From CAWCWN01 sp963799245 (lineage in GTDB: Bacteria > Chloroflexota > Ktedonobacteria > Ktedonobacterales > Ktedonobacteraceae), in the NCBI GenBank assembly GCA_963799245.1, contig CAWCWN010000003.1, positions 1,240,001-1,304,000 on the forward strand: a stretch of DNA of 64,000 nt, read 5' to 3'. The notes under the pieces are model-generated. The model saw only the letters and a program-made list of their open reading frames with translations. It was not told the DNA's origin and did not search any database. The translations under genes were made by a program, and so were the position numbers. This document shows, piece by piece, positions 19,334-27,671 of this stretch. Each line of letters opens with the position of its first letter. Within the stretch, counting starts at the first letter, position 1.

Positions 19334-19351
19334 GCGCAAGCGCGCTTGCGC
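19334..19351. repeat. 18-bp perfect palindrome in the alaS leader
   Basis: GCGCAAGCGCGCTTGCGC reads the same on both strands. It lies between a possible minus-strand promoter (19483-19491) and the alaS start at 19246, so the transcript could form a hairpin there. No T-box sequence was recognised. Confidence 0.45.
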
Positions 19352-19482
19352 GGCTCACGGGAGACGTCATTCCCCCAGGCATGCTCATAGCGCGTTCCCT
19401 ATCCTAATCAATATTGTAAGATACATGTAAACAGGCTAAAAGCCCACCCGAACTCGGTCGCATGGTATACGTTTGCACGCGC

Positions 19483-19491
19483 ATTATACCA
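19483..19491 (-). promoter_or_regulatory. Extended -10, probably for alaS
   Basis: On the minus strand the sequence is TGGTATAAT, an extended -10. It would give alaS a leader of about 225 bases, long enough for a regulatory structure. Confidence 0.35.
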
Positions 19492-19510
19492 GAGGAAAGG
19501 AAGCATCGCA

Positions 19511-20041
19511 ATGGAGAGTGAACTTCACAGCGCTCCCGCCAGCATCAGCGTAGCAGCCAGAACCCTCCTGGTTCTCTGTGGACCGGCCGCTTCTGGCAAA
19601 AGCACCTTTGCCTCTCAACGCTTTGCCCCAAGCGTGACGGTCTCATCTGATTACTGTCGCGAGCTTATCTGTGATGACAGTAATAACCAGCATGTCAACC
19701 GCGACACCTTTGATCTTTTCTATTACATCATCAACAAGCGTATGCGTCTGTCTCGTTTCACCGTTGCGGATAGCACCGCCCTGCAGCCGGAGGCTCGCCA
19801 TCGCTTGCTCGAATTGGCCCGCAGGCATGATTATGCAACCTGCCTGCTTATCTTCAATGTCCCCCTGGCTGCCAGCCTTGAGCGCAATCGCGCGCGAGGG
19901 CGCCTGGTGGAGGAACGGGTGATTGCCTATCATGCAGGACTGCTCCAGCAGGTCCTGCATGATGCGCCGCATGAAGGATGGCAACAGATATTTACGCTGG
20001 ATGAGAAAAATAGCACTGTCAGAGTCGAAGTAATTACATAA
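19511..20041 (+). CDS. P-loop kinase resembling the polynucleotide kinase domain of Pnkp
   Basis: 176 residues with Walker A GPAASGKST near residues 24-32, the SSDYCRELICDD segment that matches the Pnkp-type kinase signature (Ser-Asp followed by Arg), a TVADSTAL strand (Walker-B-like) and a RNRARGR lid with arginines. This places it in the AAA/zeta-toxin-Pnkp group of small kinases; RNA or nucleotide phosphorylation is plausible but the substrate is unknown. GGAAAGGAAG sits just before ATG 19511. It is divergent from alaS and precedes a HAD-like gene in the same direction, which might hint at a kinase-phosphatase pair, although the HAD protein looks incomplete. Confidence 0.75.
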   Translation: MESELHSAPASISVAARTLLVLCGPAASGKSTFASQRFAPSVTVSSDYCRELICDDSNNQHVNRDTFDLFYYIINKRMRLSRFTVADSTALQPEARHRLLELARRHDYATCLLIFNVPLAASLERNRARGRLVEERVIAYHAGLLQQVLHDAPHEGWQQIFTLDEKNSTVRVEVIT

Positions 20042-20118
20042 ATATTACAACTTGGAAGCGATGGCGTTATCGCATTGAGTGAGCTGTTATGTAGTTTTTA
20101 TGAATAGAAAGGCCTCGT

Positions 20119-20637
20119 ATGCGGACTCCTTTGATCTGGCGACGATCGCAGCTTCACTTCCCTCCCATCTTTGACAGTATTTTTTTTGATGTTGACGGCG
20201 TGCTCATCAAAACGACCGACTCTTTTCGTGCTACCGATATCGCCGTAGCCGAATATGTCGTGGCTCACATTCACGGCCTGGATTGGGGTCAAGGCGAGGG
20301 TAGGCCGCTGGTCACCCTCGCAGACGTCAACGCATTTAAACAGGCCGGTGGTTACAACAACGACTGGGTTATGTGTTATTTACTGGCCTCACTTAGCACC
20401 GCTCGCACGCGCGAGTGGCAGGGCACGCCTCTGGCCGGCCGCAGTAGCAGGGAGTGGGCGGCCCTCGCGCGTGCCGCCAACCTCGCCGGCCGGGGAGGCA
20501 CCAGATGGGTCGATGAGGCGATTCCCGCCAGCGCCCGCCTGAACTATGACTTGATCGGCGACATCTACCACGAATACTACTGGGGCGCGGACTTCATTAT
20601 AAGTTCGGTGGAAGACGTGGTCGACCTCCTGCCGTAG
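20119..20637 (+). CDS. Truncated HAD-superfamily protein
   Basis: 172 residues. The N-terminus contains the HAD motif I, FFDVDGVLIKTTDS, with the nucleophile and general acid Asp pair, followed by a helical cap region with GGYNNDWV and a YHEYYWGAD segment typical of one HAD IA subfamily. The frame then stops, and the later motifs (the Ser/Thr, Lys and acidic pair of motifs II-IV) are missing, so about 80-100 residues seem lost. The next gene, on the opposite strand, begins its 3' end 8 bases later, leaving no room for the rest. It is probably inactive as a phosphatase, or is a remnant; a local sequence error cannot restore the C-terminus. Confidence 0.6.
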   Translation: MRTPLIWRRSQLHFPPIFDSIFFDVDGVLIKTTDSFRATDIAVAEYVVAHIHGLDWGQGEGRPLVTLADVNAFKQAGGYNNDWVMCYLLASLSTARTREWQGTPLAGRSSREWAALARAANLAGRGGTRWVDEAIPASARLNYDLIGDIYHEYYWGADFIISSVEDVVDLLP

Positions 20638-20645
20638 CGACCATC

Positions 20646-21131
20646 TCAGCTCTGTTTTTCTTCAGCCTCCTCAATCAGGCTTACCAGGTATTGCAGCTTC
20701 TTAATGGTATGCTGGGCGTTCTTCCTGTTGCGTGCGTAGCCGTCAGGAGCAAGCTGCTGAAACCAGCTGCGAATGTCCTCTTCCGAGGTGTCGTACCATT
20801 TTGCATCGGCCTGCAAACGCAGGTAGACGCGCATCTGCGGATCCTGCTTTTTGCGCACCGTCAACTGCATGGGCTGGCTGCCTGCGGCGCTCTCGCGCTC
20901 ATCCTCGGCGACTGCCTGCGCCAGTGTTGCCTCGGGATGCAGCTCTTTAAAGAGAGCCTCGATGTCACTGACCTTGAAGAATGAATCGCGGCCGACGCCG
21001 CGGTAAGCTCTGAGTCGGCCAGCGCGCACCCACTGATCGAGGGTGACGCGATCGATTTGTAACTTGCGCGCTGTCTCGCCTGCGTCAAGGAAGGCGAAGC
21101 GTCCGCTACCTGCACCGGGGTTATTGATCAT
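20646..21131 (-). CDS. MerR/excisionase-type HTH protein
   Basis: 161 residues. Residues about 12-62 form a MerR-like winged helix (AGETARKLQIDRVTLDQWVRAG, then FFKVSDIEALF). The rest is mostly helical and charged, ending in a Gln/Lys/Glu-rich segment that could be a coiled coil. It is the last gene of a minus-strand run with rsmD (14-base gap) and the proline-rich protein, so it is probably co-transcribed with them. DNA binding is inferred from the fold; target and ligand are unknown. It resembles the domain of the small HTH gene at 61.8 kb only in general pattern. Confidence 0.7.
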   Translation of the reverse strand: MINNPGAGSGRFAFLDAGETARKLQIDRVTLDQWVRAGRLRAYRGVGRDSFFKVSDIEALFKELHPEATLAQAVAEDERESAAGSQPMQLTVRKKQDPQMRVYLRLQADAKWYDTSEEDIRSWFQQLAPDGYARNRKNAQHTIKKLQYLVSLIEEAEEKQS

Positions 21132-21145
21132 ATGCTCTCGCTCCT

Positions 21146-21769
21146 TCAGTTCTCTGAAGTGAAATCATCAGCGGTAATCTGCTCTTTTTTGACTGTATAA
21201 AACATGAGCAGCGTGCTGCCATAGCGCCGCTCATCGCTCAGGACCAGGTGGCGCAGTTCTACTGCGGCTACCCCGGCCCGCTCTTTGGGGTAAATCTGTA
21301 CGATGACCGTCCCATGGGGAGCCAGCAGCGTTGAGTTATCCAGCATGCCCAGCGCGCGCGCCGCCATCTCTTGATACTGTGGCGGAGCTACATAGATGAT
21401 ATCATAGAAACGTGTGGCCGGGCCGCTCCCGCTGGCCGCGTGGCTGCTATACGCCTGTAAGAATTTGAACGCATCGCTACGCAGCGTCTCCGCCCGATCC
21501 GTCAGTCCGGTAATGCGCAGGTTTTCACGTACTAGGTTCAGCACCTTGAAGTTCATCTCAATAAAAGTGGCGCTGGCGGCGCCCCGGCTCAAGGCCTCGA
21601 TACCGACGCTGCCCGTGCCGGCGAAGAGATCCAAAAAGCGCGCATCCTCTACACGTACGGAGAGGATATTAAACAGGGCCTGCTTCACTCGTTCGATGAT
21701 GGGACGGGTACTCGCGCTCTGCGGGCCTTTGAGTTTACGCCCCTTGGCTTCACCTGTCACTACGCGCAT
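21146..21769 (-). CDS. rsmD: 16S rRNA (guanine(966)-N(2))-methyltransferase
   Basis: 207 residues starting at ATG 21769, chosen because the RsmD family starts with MRVVTGEAKGRKLKGP and AGGAG lies 7 bases upstream. The SAM-binding motif is FLDLFAGTGSVGIEALSRGA. The substrate-base motif normally (D/N)PP(Y/F) reads VAPPQY, with Ala128 in place of the acidic or Asn residue; this is noted as odd, although related sequences may carry the same change. Target is G966 of 16S rRNA (E. coli numbering). The start overlaps the 3' end of the upstream gene by 20 bases, indicating translational coupling. Confidence 0.88.
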   Translation of the reverse strand: MRVVTGEAKGRKLKGPQSASTRPIIERVKQALFNILSVRVEDARFLDLFAGTGSVGIEALSRGAASATFIEMNFKVLNLVRENLRITGLTDRAETLRSDAFKFLQAYSSHAASGSGPATRFYDIIYVAPPQYQEMAARALGMLDNSTLLAPHGTVIVQIYPKERAGVAAVELRHLVLSDERRYGSTLLMFYTVKKEQITADDFTSEN

Positions 21770-22997
21770 ATGCATTCTCCTGCAGAAGGGCCAGTACCAC
21801 CTCTGCCTCCTCGACAAATGCGTCTTGCTTGGCCCAGGAAATAAGTGCCTCAACCTGTTCGCTCTTTAATTTATTCAGGACGGCAATATTCCATGTGCCC
21901 TGGATGAGGTCCAGCATCTGCTCCTTGTTTAATTGCTCGCCGACGACATTCTGCAGGACCTGCAGACGCGCCGCGCTGGCGGCCGTGGATCCCCGCGCCT
22001 CCCTCAACCTGCTCAACGTATTTTCAGCGAAATCGCGCTCATTTTCCGTCAATTCAGATGAGAATTCCTCGTCGTCATCCAGCTCGAGGCCAAATTCCTC
22101 GTCGTCCAGCTCCTCTTCAAAGACCGGGGCAGGGGGCATCTCACGTACTACGGCATGCTTAATCTCAAGGATGTCAGGCCCCTTCTTGTTTGTCGGGGGA
22201 AATGGAGCCGGGGGGGCGGTTCGTGCTGGCTGGACCTCAGCAGGCTCTGCGGCCGGGGCAAGAGATTTTTGCGCCTCCCCGCCATCGCCTTCACCTGCGG
22301 CCGTCCTCTGCTCCGCCGCAGCCGTGGAGCCATCCTCCTTATTTGCCATGCGCTGTAGCTGCTCAAAAGCTTCGCGCAGGTTCACGCCATTCAGCGACTT
22401 CACATTCAGCCTGTCCATTGCCTCTTTAGGTGTCAGATTCAGCTTTTCCTTGATAAACTGAATAAACTGGGGCAGGCGCATGCTTTCGCTGGTATTGCCC
22501 GCCATACCGGGCGTGCTGGGCATGCTCGCCCCGATATTTGGCCGTGTTGGCGGCATCGCCACCGTCTTCTCTTTGCTTTCGCCTGGCGTCACCCTTGGCG
22601 GTGGAGGGATCTGAGCAGGAGGCTTTGGCAATGCCGTGCTGGCGGCGGGCGGCGCTGCCTGCGCTGGTGCTGTCTTGTTCGCTGGCACGGCGGCAGGCGC
22701 CGGCGGTGGGCTAGGGGCGGCCACAAAGGGCGACTTTGCAGCGGCCGCGCCCAGGGCAGCGTTGCCGTTTCTGGCCTGCTGCATACGCGCGGCGCGGCCC
22801 TCGACATGTTTTGCGAGCTGGTCCATCCCTGCATCTGCCTCCCGTATCAGGCTTTCGCGCTCCTCTTCACTGGCGCCGAGCGGAACAGGAATACCCATCT
22901 CAATCGTATTGATGCGTTCGCCGACAGAGAACTGCGTGCTATAGCGCAACCAGATATGTGAGCCTGCTCCATCAGGCCTCTCAGTTGTGTCATCCAT
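21750..22997 (-). CDS. Proline/alanine-rich hypothetical protein upstream of rsmD
   Basis: 415 residues from ATG 22997, chosen for GGGAG 7 bases upstream. Three segments are visible: an N-terminal folded part (about 12-70) containing SVGERINTIEMGIPVPLG, a Pro/Ala-rich linker with a second small helical unit around 165-215 (LPQFIQFIKEKLNLTPKEAMDRL), then an acidic region (EELDDEEFGLELDDDEE) and a helical C-terminus with repeated leucines and ALISWAKQDAF. No membrane helix or signal peptide. I do not recognise a family. The overlap with rsmD suggests shared translation and perhaps a ribosome- or RNA-related role, but this is inference only. Confidence 0.7.
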   Translation of the reverse strand: MDDTTERPDGAGSHIWLRYSTQFSVGERINTIEMGIPVPLGASEEERESLIREADAGMDQLAKHVEGRAARMQQARNGNAALGAAAAKSPFVAAPSPPPAPAAVPANKTAPAQAAPPAASTALPKPPAQIPPPPRVTPGESKEKTVAMPPTRPNIGASMPSTPGMAGNTSESMRLPQFIQFIKEKLNLTPKEAMDRLNVKSLNGVNLREAFEQLQRMANKEDGSTAAAEQRTAAGEGDGGEAQKSLAPAAEPAEVQPARTAPPAPFPPTNKKGPDILEIKHAVVREMPPAPVFEEELDDEEFGLELDDDEEFSSELTENERDFAENTLSRLREARGSTAASAARLQVLQNVVGEQLNKEQMLDLIQGTWNIAVLNKLKSEQVEALISWAKQDAFVEEAEVVLALLQENAYARSDR

Positions 22998-23091
22998 AAA
23001 TTTTCTCCCGCCTTTATTTGCTTGAACCATCAGCCGGCCGCCTTCCTGCCCGCTCCTTATAAGAATACCCGCTCAAAACATATGCACGTAC

Positions 23092-23100
23092 ATTATAACA
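23092..23100 (-). promoter_or_regulatory. Extended -10 for the proline-rich protein-rsmD run
   Basis: Minus-strand TGTTATAAT about 95 bases before ATG 22997. No -35 of the usual kind is apparent. Confidence 0.45.
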
Positions 23101-23204
23101 AAGAATTTCAACCGTTTCGTCCTGCTTAAGGCCTCTCTTTTCTATGGCAGGCCGTTTTCAGCCAGGCGTGCTCTGGCGGAAGTGCCCGGAATTTACCTGA
23201 CATC

Positions 23205-23233
23205 TTGCCAAAACGGCTCTTGTAGTGTATGGT
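23205..23233 (+). promoter_or_regulatory. Promoter for the 23.4-kb membrane protein gene
   Basis: TTGCCA and TATGGT are separated by exactly 17 bases, within the 366-base gap between divergent genes. It lies about 130 bases before ATG 23364; nothing else was recognised in this gap besides the two promoters. Confidence 0.4.
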
Positions 23234-23363
23234 AGCATTAATGCAGCTTCAGTGTATCAAGGTATTTCGTAGCACGGCAAACAGAGGTCGCAAATCTGCG
23301 AGATGTGCTTTATATTAGATACCATATCCATGTACACCTGAGAAAGTTGAGAAGCGAGATTAC

Positions 23364-24023
23364 ATGATTAGCAGCCCTTCACCTACTCAACAACCGCCAG
23401 AGCGTGACGACCAGCCCGCAGACAGGAGGGTCAAGCTGACGCCTGCCAGGCGCAGAACGGGTCAATCGCCGGCAGCCCTGTTCATCAAGGCTATTTTCCG
23501 TCCCATCTTCAAGGGCATCTATTACCTGCTTCAGGCAATCAAGAACCATAAATTAGCCACCCTTGCCATAGTGGTTCTTCTCCTCATCAGCATCTCTGCC
23601 ACCAGCTATTTCTCAACCGGGCAATTTCCCTTTGGCATAGGCAACGACCAATTTAACTTTCATGTGCATGGCTCCAATGGTGGCGGCGACCTGGTCAGGA
23701 ACTGGCTCTATGCGCTGCGCGACGGTGATGCCACCACGCTGTCGCTGCTGCAAAAAGATATCAGCCAGCCGCCCGATCCCAACACGCTCATCGGCCAGTA
23801 TGGCCAGGAGAAGGCGCATGTGAACTGGAAAGCAATCAATGTGGTCGGCATCTACAGCGAAGCGGATACGACGGTCGATAGCTTTGTCGCGGTGCAGCTC
23901 TCGGCCAGCGGGCCAGGAGGAAGTACCTCGGGCGAAGCGATTTTTCATTTTGTGACGGTCAACTCGAATGGTGAACACCTCATCGCGGTCGACGTCTTAC
24001 CACTACGTCCGTCTTTGGCATAG
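23364..24023 (+). CDS. Single-pass membrane protein of unknown function
   Basis: 219 residues. A polar N-terminus of about 65 residues with many Arg/Pro is followed by one hydrophobic helix (about 68-88, LATLAIVVLLLISISATSYF) and an outside domain of about 130 residues with DLVRNWLYALRDGDATTLSLLQ, which resembles the fold of small NTF2-like or DUF4878-type extracytoplasmic domains. By the positive-inside rule the N-terminus is cytoplasmic. It is followed after 37 bases by the FtsH-like protease gene in the same direction, so it may be a partner or substrate. GAGAAGCGAG precedes the ATG. Confidence 0.7.
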   Translation: MISSPSPTQQPPERDDQPADRRVKLTPARRRTGQSPAALFIKAIFRPIFKGIYYLLQAIKNHKLATLAIVVLLLISISATSYFSTGQFPFGIGNDQFNFHVHGSNGGGDLVRNWLYALRDGDATTLSLLQKDISQPPDPNTLIGQYGQEKAHVNWKAINVVGIYSEADTTVDSFVAVQLSASGPGGSTSGEAIFHFVTVNSNGEHLIAVDVLPLRPSLA

Positions 24024-24060
24024 AAGGAGCTTGCTTCGGCAGCAGAAGGGATAGACCACT

Positions 24061-25992
24061 GTGGCAGTAAACAATGCGAATAAAAAGAGTAGCCTGGACA
24101 GGTCAATTGACCTTGGTATGGACCAGTTTGGGCGTTTCGTAAGGCTGCGCTGGATCTGGCTCGTCCTTGCGGCTATAGTGATCTGGTATTTCGTCGCCTT
24201 TATTGCTCCTCAGCTGACAGCGCCATCGCCGGGGGTCATCCTCCTCTACGCTTTCCAGATCGTCTTTGCGGTCCTCTTTGGTATCATGCAATTTGTCGCC
24301 ATCTTCTGGTTCCTGGGTCGCCCCAGGCTCTACTGGGTGATGCCGGGAGAGACGGGAGTTACCTTCGATGACTACAAAGGCAACCCCGAGGTGCTCGAGG
24401 CGGCCCGGCGTATCGTCCTGCTACTGCAGGGCATCAAGGAGTTTCAGCAGATGGGTGGCTCTCCTGTGCGCGGCTTGCTTCTTTCGGGCCCCCCGGGAAC
24501 AGGAAAAAGCTACCTGGCCCAGTGTATGAGCACGGAGGCCGGCGTGCCTTTTGCCTATGCCAGCGCCGCCAGTTTCCGCGCCATGTTCATTGGCATGGAT
24601 ATCCTGATGATCCGCAGACTCTATTCCAAGGCTCGCAAGCTGGCGCGTGAATACGGCGGCTGCGTCATCTTCCTGGATGAGATAGACGCCATCGGTATGG
24701 CACGCGGAGGGGCCGCCGGTGGCGCTATGGGCATGGGAATGGGCGGAGGAGGTATCTTCGGCGGCGTAGGTGGGGGACTAAACCAGCTGCTGATGGAGAT
24801 GGACCCCCCCAACATTGAAACAGGCTGGTTCAAAAAAATTCTGCGCACGCTTGGCCTGTCCCATAGCCGCGTCCAGGCTCAGCCGGTGCTGACGGTGGGC
24901 GCGACCAATATGCCTGATTCGTTGGATCAGGCCCTCCTGCGACCAGGCCGTTTCGACCGCAGGATCAACGTCGCGGCCCCCACCGATAAATACCGCCCCG
25001 AGGTGATCGAGTACTACCTGGAGAAAGTGGAGCATGAGCCCGATATTCTGGTTGAGAACCTCTCCCAGCGCCTGGTTAACTATACCCCGGTCGCCATCAA
25101 ACACGTCATCAACGAGGCCGTGATTATCGCCCACTTCGACGGGCGTGAAAAGGTCACATACAAAGACCTGATAGAGGCCCAGGATGTGCATGAATTCGGC
25201 CTGCGCCAGCTCAGCGAGCTGACACCGATTGACCGGCGCCGCATTGCCTATCACGAGGCGGGGCATGCCGTCTCTTCCTATTACCTGATGGACCGTTACT
25301 ATCCCGCGTATGTGACCATCCACCAGCGCAGCGATCTGGAGGGGGCGGCCGCATTCGCCCTCCCGCGCCCGAAAGAGTCGATTAAAACCGCAAGCAAGGA
25401 AGATATCCTGGCCCGCATCCAGGTCTCCCTGGCGGCCCGCGCCAGCGAGGAACTGTTCCTCGACCTGAACATGTCCGGCGCTTCTGGCGACCTTGAACAG
25501 GCCACCCAGCTGTCCGGCCTCTATGTCGGGGCATGGGGTATGGACGGGACGCTCATCTCGTACGCGGCCTTTGCCAATCCTCTCTCTGGCTCGGGGGGAT
25601 TCAACGTACCCGACCTGGCCAAGCGCACCGAGGCCGTCATGCAGTCGCAATTCAATGCCGTCAAGCGCCTCTTACGCGAGCACAGCGAGGCCCTAATCGC
25701 GGTGGCCGAGGCGCTGATCGAACGCGATGAGCTCGTGGGAGATGAAATCAAGGCCTTGATCGAAGATGCCGATGCCAGGCGCGTTTCGCGCGTGGTGTTC
25801 AGTGAGTTTTTGCCCTTGCTCGGCAACGGCAAAAACGGCAACGGTCATGAGCTGTTAAGTGAGGAGAGCACCCCCTTGAGCGATGTCCCGCGCATCAATC
25901 CGGCTGTGCCGCCCTCATCACCGTCCATGCCACCGTTCACGAGTGGCGAGATATATGAGCCGGGCCGTCCGGAAGATGGACCGGCGCTTTGA
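24061..25992 (+). CDS. FtsH-like membrane AAA metalloprotease
   Basis: 643 residues from GTG 24061. Two membrane helices (about 30-50 and 57-86) are followed by an AAA domain with Walker A GPPGTGKS (about 143-150) and Walker B VIFLDEIDAIG, then an M41-type peptidase region with HEAGH at residues 398-402 and the third zinc ligand Asp near 476 (GASGDLEQAT). So the protease appears catalytically complete. It differs from classical FtsH: the two helices are close together with little periplasmic domain, and a Gly/Met-rich insert of about 35 residues follows Walker B. Probably degrades membrane or misfolded proteins. A second, classical ftsH may exist elsewhere; the gene usually next to tilS-hpt is not there. 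Confidence 0.9.
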   Translation: MAVNNANKKSSLDRSIDLGMDQFGRFVRLRWIWLVLAAIVIWYFVAFIAPQLTAPSPGVILLYAFQIVFAVLFGIMQFVAIFWFLGRPRLYWVMPGETGVTFDDYKGNPEVLEAARRIVLLLQGIKEFQQMGGSPVRGLLLSGPPGTGKSYLAQCMSTEAGVPFAYASAASFRAMFIGMDILMIRRLYSKARKLAREYGGCVIFLDEIDAIGMARGGAAGGAMGMGMGGGGIFGGVGGGLNQLLMEMDPPNIETGWFKKILRTLGLSHSRVQAQPVLTVGATNMPDSLDQALLRPGRFDRRINVAAPTDKYRPEVIEYYLEKVEHEPDILVENLSQRLVNYTPVAIKHVINEAVIIAHFDGREKVTYKDLIEAQDVHEFGLRQLSELTPIDRRRIAYHEAGHAVSSYYLMDRYYPAYVTIHQRSDLEGAAAFALPRPKESIKTASKEDILARIQVSLAARASEELFLDLNMSGASGDLEQATQLSGLYVGAWGMDGTLISYAAFANPLSGSGGFNVPDLAKRTEAVMQSQFNAVKRLLREHSEALIAVAEALIERDELVGDEIKALIEDADARRVSRVVFSEFLPLLGNGKNGNGHELLSEESTPLSDVPRINPAVPPSSPSMPPFTSGEIYEPGRPEDGPAL

Positions 25993-26020
25993 TGAAGAAA
26001 TGGCAAGGCTGCGCTGGCGC

Positions 26021-26069
26021 AGTCCCGGCAACAGCGGGACTAGTCCCGCTGTTGCCGGGACTAGTTTTT
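26021..26069 (+). terminator. Perfect 42-bp palindrome plus T-run (nested hairpin terminator)
   Basis: Two 21-base arms (26021-26041 and 26042-26062) are exact reverse complements, followed by AGTTTTTG. Each arm can also fold alone, because AGTCCCG at its start pairs with CGGGACT at its end. It ends the ftsH-like transcript and overlaps the upstream region of the next gene. Confidence 0.75.
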
Positions 26070-26079
26070 GAGAAGTGAG

Positions 26080-27630
26080 ATGGCAGCAAGTATCAAAACG
26101 AATGAACCCTCCCCGGCAAGGCGAAACGCTGTAGCGCGGCGCGCGCCGCGCTGGCAGATCCTGCTTACCTGGGCCGCGGTGGTGGTATTGCTCGCGCTAG
26201 CTATCTGGATGCGCCTGTATAACCTTGGTCAGCCGTTTGACCACGATGGCTATGATGAGGGCGTTTACTGGCAATCCCTGCGAGCCATGGGGGCGGGCTA
26301 TGCACTCTATCGACAGATTTTCTACTCGCAGCCGCCCTTCTTCTTGCTTTCAACCTATCCCTTTTTCGCGCTGCTGGGCGCTACGCTCTGGTCAGCGCGT
26401 TTTGGTATCGCCATGGTCTCCCTGGTTGGCCTGGCGGGAGCCTTTATGCTGGGCAAAGCGCTGCAGGGACGCAGCGGTGCGCTGCTGGCAATGCTGCTGC
26501 TCGTGCTCGATCCCCTCTATTTCAGTATGTCTCAGAAGATCGAGGCAGAGGTATCGTCCGCAGCCCTTTCGTTTCTCGCGCTGGGAGCCGCCTATATGTG
26601 GTGGGAGAATCCCGATGGGACGCCTGGCCTGATATTCGCCGCCCTGAGCGGCGTCGCCCTGGCCCTGGGAGTTCTGTGTAAGCTGTACGCCGCTACCTGC
26701 ATCATACCCATTGGCCTGTTACTCCTGACCCGCGTGTGGCAAATTTATAGCAAGCGGCCCGCAACGAGTAGATGCAGCTTGTGGCCAGTCGCCATACTCA
26801 TGCTTGCCGGCGTCGTCACCTGCCTGGCCCTCCTGCTGCCCTTCCTCGGCTCGCTCAGCAGTATGTTCAACCAGGTGGTCACCTTCCATACGCACGCCAA
26901 GGCCGTTCTCATCAACAGCCAGGCCTTGAACAAGGGCCTGATACGCAGCTTCGTACTGGCGACGCTGCCTCTGATAATTGCAGCCGGTTTTGGCCTGCTG
27001 GTGGCCCTCCTGCGTGGTGATTGGCGTGTCATTCCACTGGTGGCCTGGGCCCTGGCGACACTCTTTATGCTGTGGGAGGAGGTTCCCCTCTTTCCCCGCC
27101 ACTTTGTCGCGCTTATCCCGGCACTTATCTCTCTGGCGGTTCTGGGTCTGGGATATGCGGGGCAGCTCAGGGCTGGCGTGGCCAGATTCAATATCGGCTA
27201 TGTGCTGACGGCCCTGGCTCTCGTGCTGATCCTTGTCAACGTATACGCGGATGCGCGCTACTACCCATCATATTACCGCTCGGTCGCCGAGCAGGGCAGC
27301 AACACTCAATTTCAGACGCGTGTGGCCAACGACCTGCGTACCTCGCTCAAGCCGGGCGAGCTTGTCGTCACCGATGGTCAGTTCGTCGCCGCCCTGGCCG
27401 GCCGCAGCACACCGCCGCAACTGGTGGATACATCGCTTGTGCGTATCGCAGGCGGCTCCCTCACGCTATCCCAGTTGATCGCTATTGCCTCACAACGGCA
27501 GGTGCATGCCGTCCTCTTTTTCACGCATCGCCTGACCATGCCTGCTTTAGCCGGCTTTCATCCCTGGGTTGCCCAACACTTTCATCTTAAGTACAATTAT
27601 GGGCAGGGGATGGAGCTGTGGGTTCGCTAG
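26080..27630 (+). CDS. GT39-type (ArnT/PMT-like) membrane glycosyltransferase
   Basis: 516 residues, highly hydrophobic with about 10-12 membrane helices. After the first helix comes the acidic loop DHDGYDEGVYWQS, where Asp/Glu residues match the catalytic loop of GT-C transferases, followed by YRQIFYSQPPFFLL typical of the PMT_2 group. A non-membrane C-terminal segment of about 120 residues follows the last helices. It probably moves a sugar from a polyprenyl-phosphate carrier onto a lipid, glycan or protein outside the membrane. ATG 26080 is used because the earlier TTG at 26068 lies in the terminator tail. The gene is transcribed toward LCP and lipoprotein genes that also act at the envelope. 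Confidence 0.85.
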   Translation: MAASIKTNEPSPARRNAVARRAPRWQILLTWAAVVVLLALAIWMRLYNLGQPFDHDGYDEGVYWQSLRAMGAGYALYRQIFYSQPPFFLLSTYPFFALLGATLWSARFGIAMVSLVGLAGAFMLGKALQGRSGALLAMLLLVLDPLYFSMSQKIEAEVSSAALSFLALGAAYMWWENPDGTPGLIFAALSGVALALGVLCKLYAATCIIPIGLLLLTRVWQIYSKRPATSRCSLWPVAILMLAGVVTCLALLLPFLGSLSSMFNQVVTFHTHAKAVLINSQALNKGLIRSFVLATLPLIIAAGFGLLVALLRGDWRVIPLVAWALATLFMLWEEVPLFPRHFVALIPALISLAVLGLGYAGQLRAGVARFNIGYVLTALALVLILVNVYADARYYPSYYRSVAEQGSNTQFQTRVANDLRTSLKPGELVVTDGQFVAALAGRSTPPQLVDTSLVRIAGGSLTLSQLIAIASQRQVHAVLFFTHRLTMPALAGFHPWVAQHFHLKYNYGQGMELWVR

Positions 27631-27671
27631 GATAATTCAGCCCGCTTGCGGGCCGTAAAGGAAAACGGAGT

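Noticed and set aside
19247..19480. T-box riboswitch before alaS
   Set aside because: A GGGTGG stretch is present but in the wrong place and without the rest of the antiterminator sequence or a specifier loop.
19511..20637. Toxin-antitoxin pair of zeta-toxin-like kinase and HAD protein
   Set aside because: The kinase matches the Pnkp group better, the second gene is a truncated HAD and no antitoxin-like gene precedes them.
24778..25650. 290-residue minus-strand frame inside the FtsH-like gene
   Set aside because: It lies opposite the conserved AAA and HEAGH regions, has no ribosome binding site and reads as a low-complexity shadow of the real gene.
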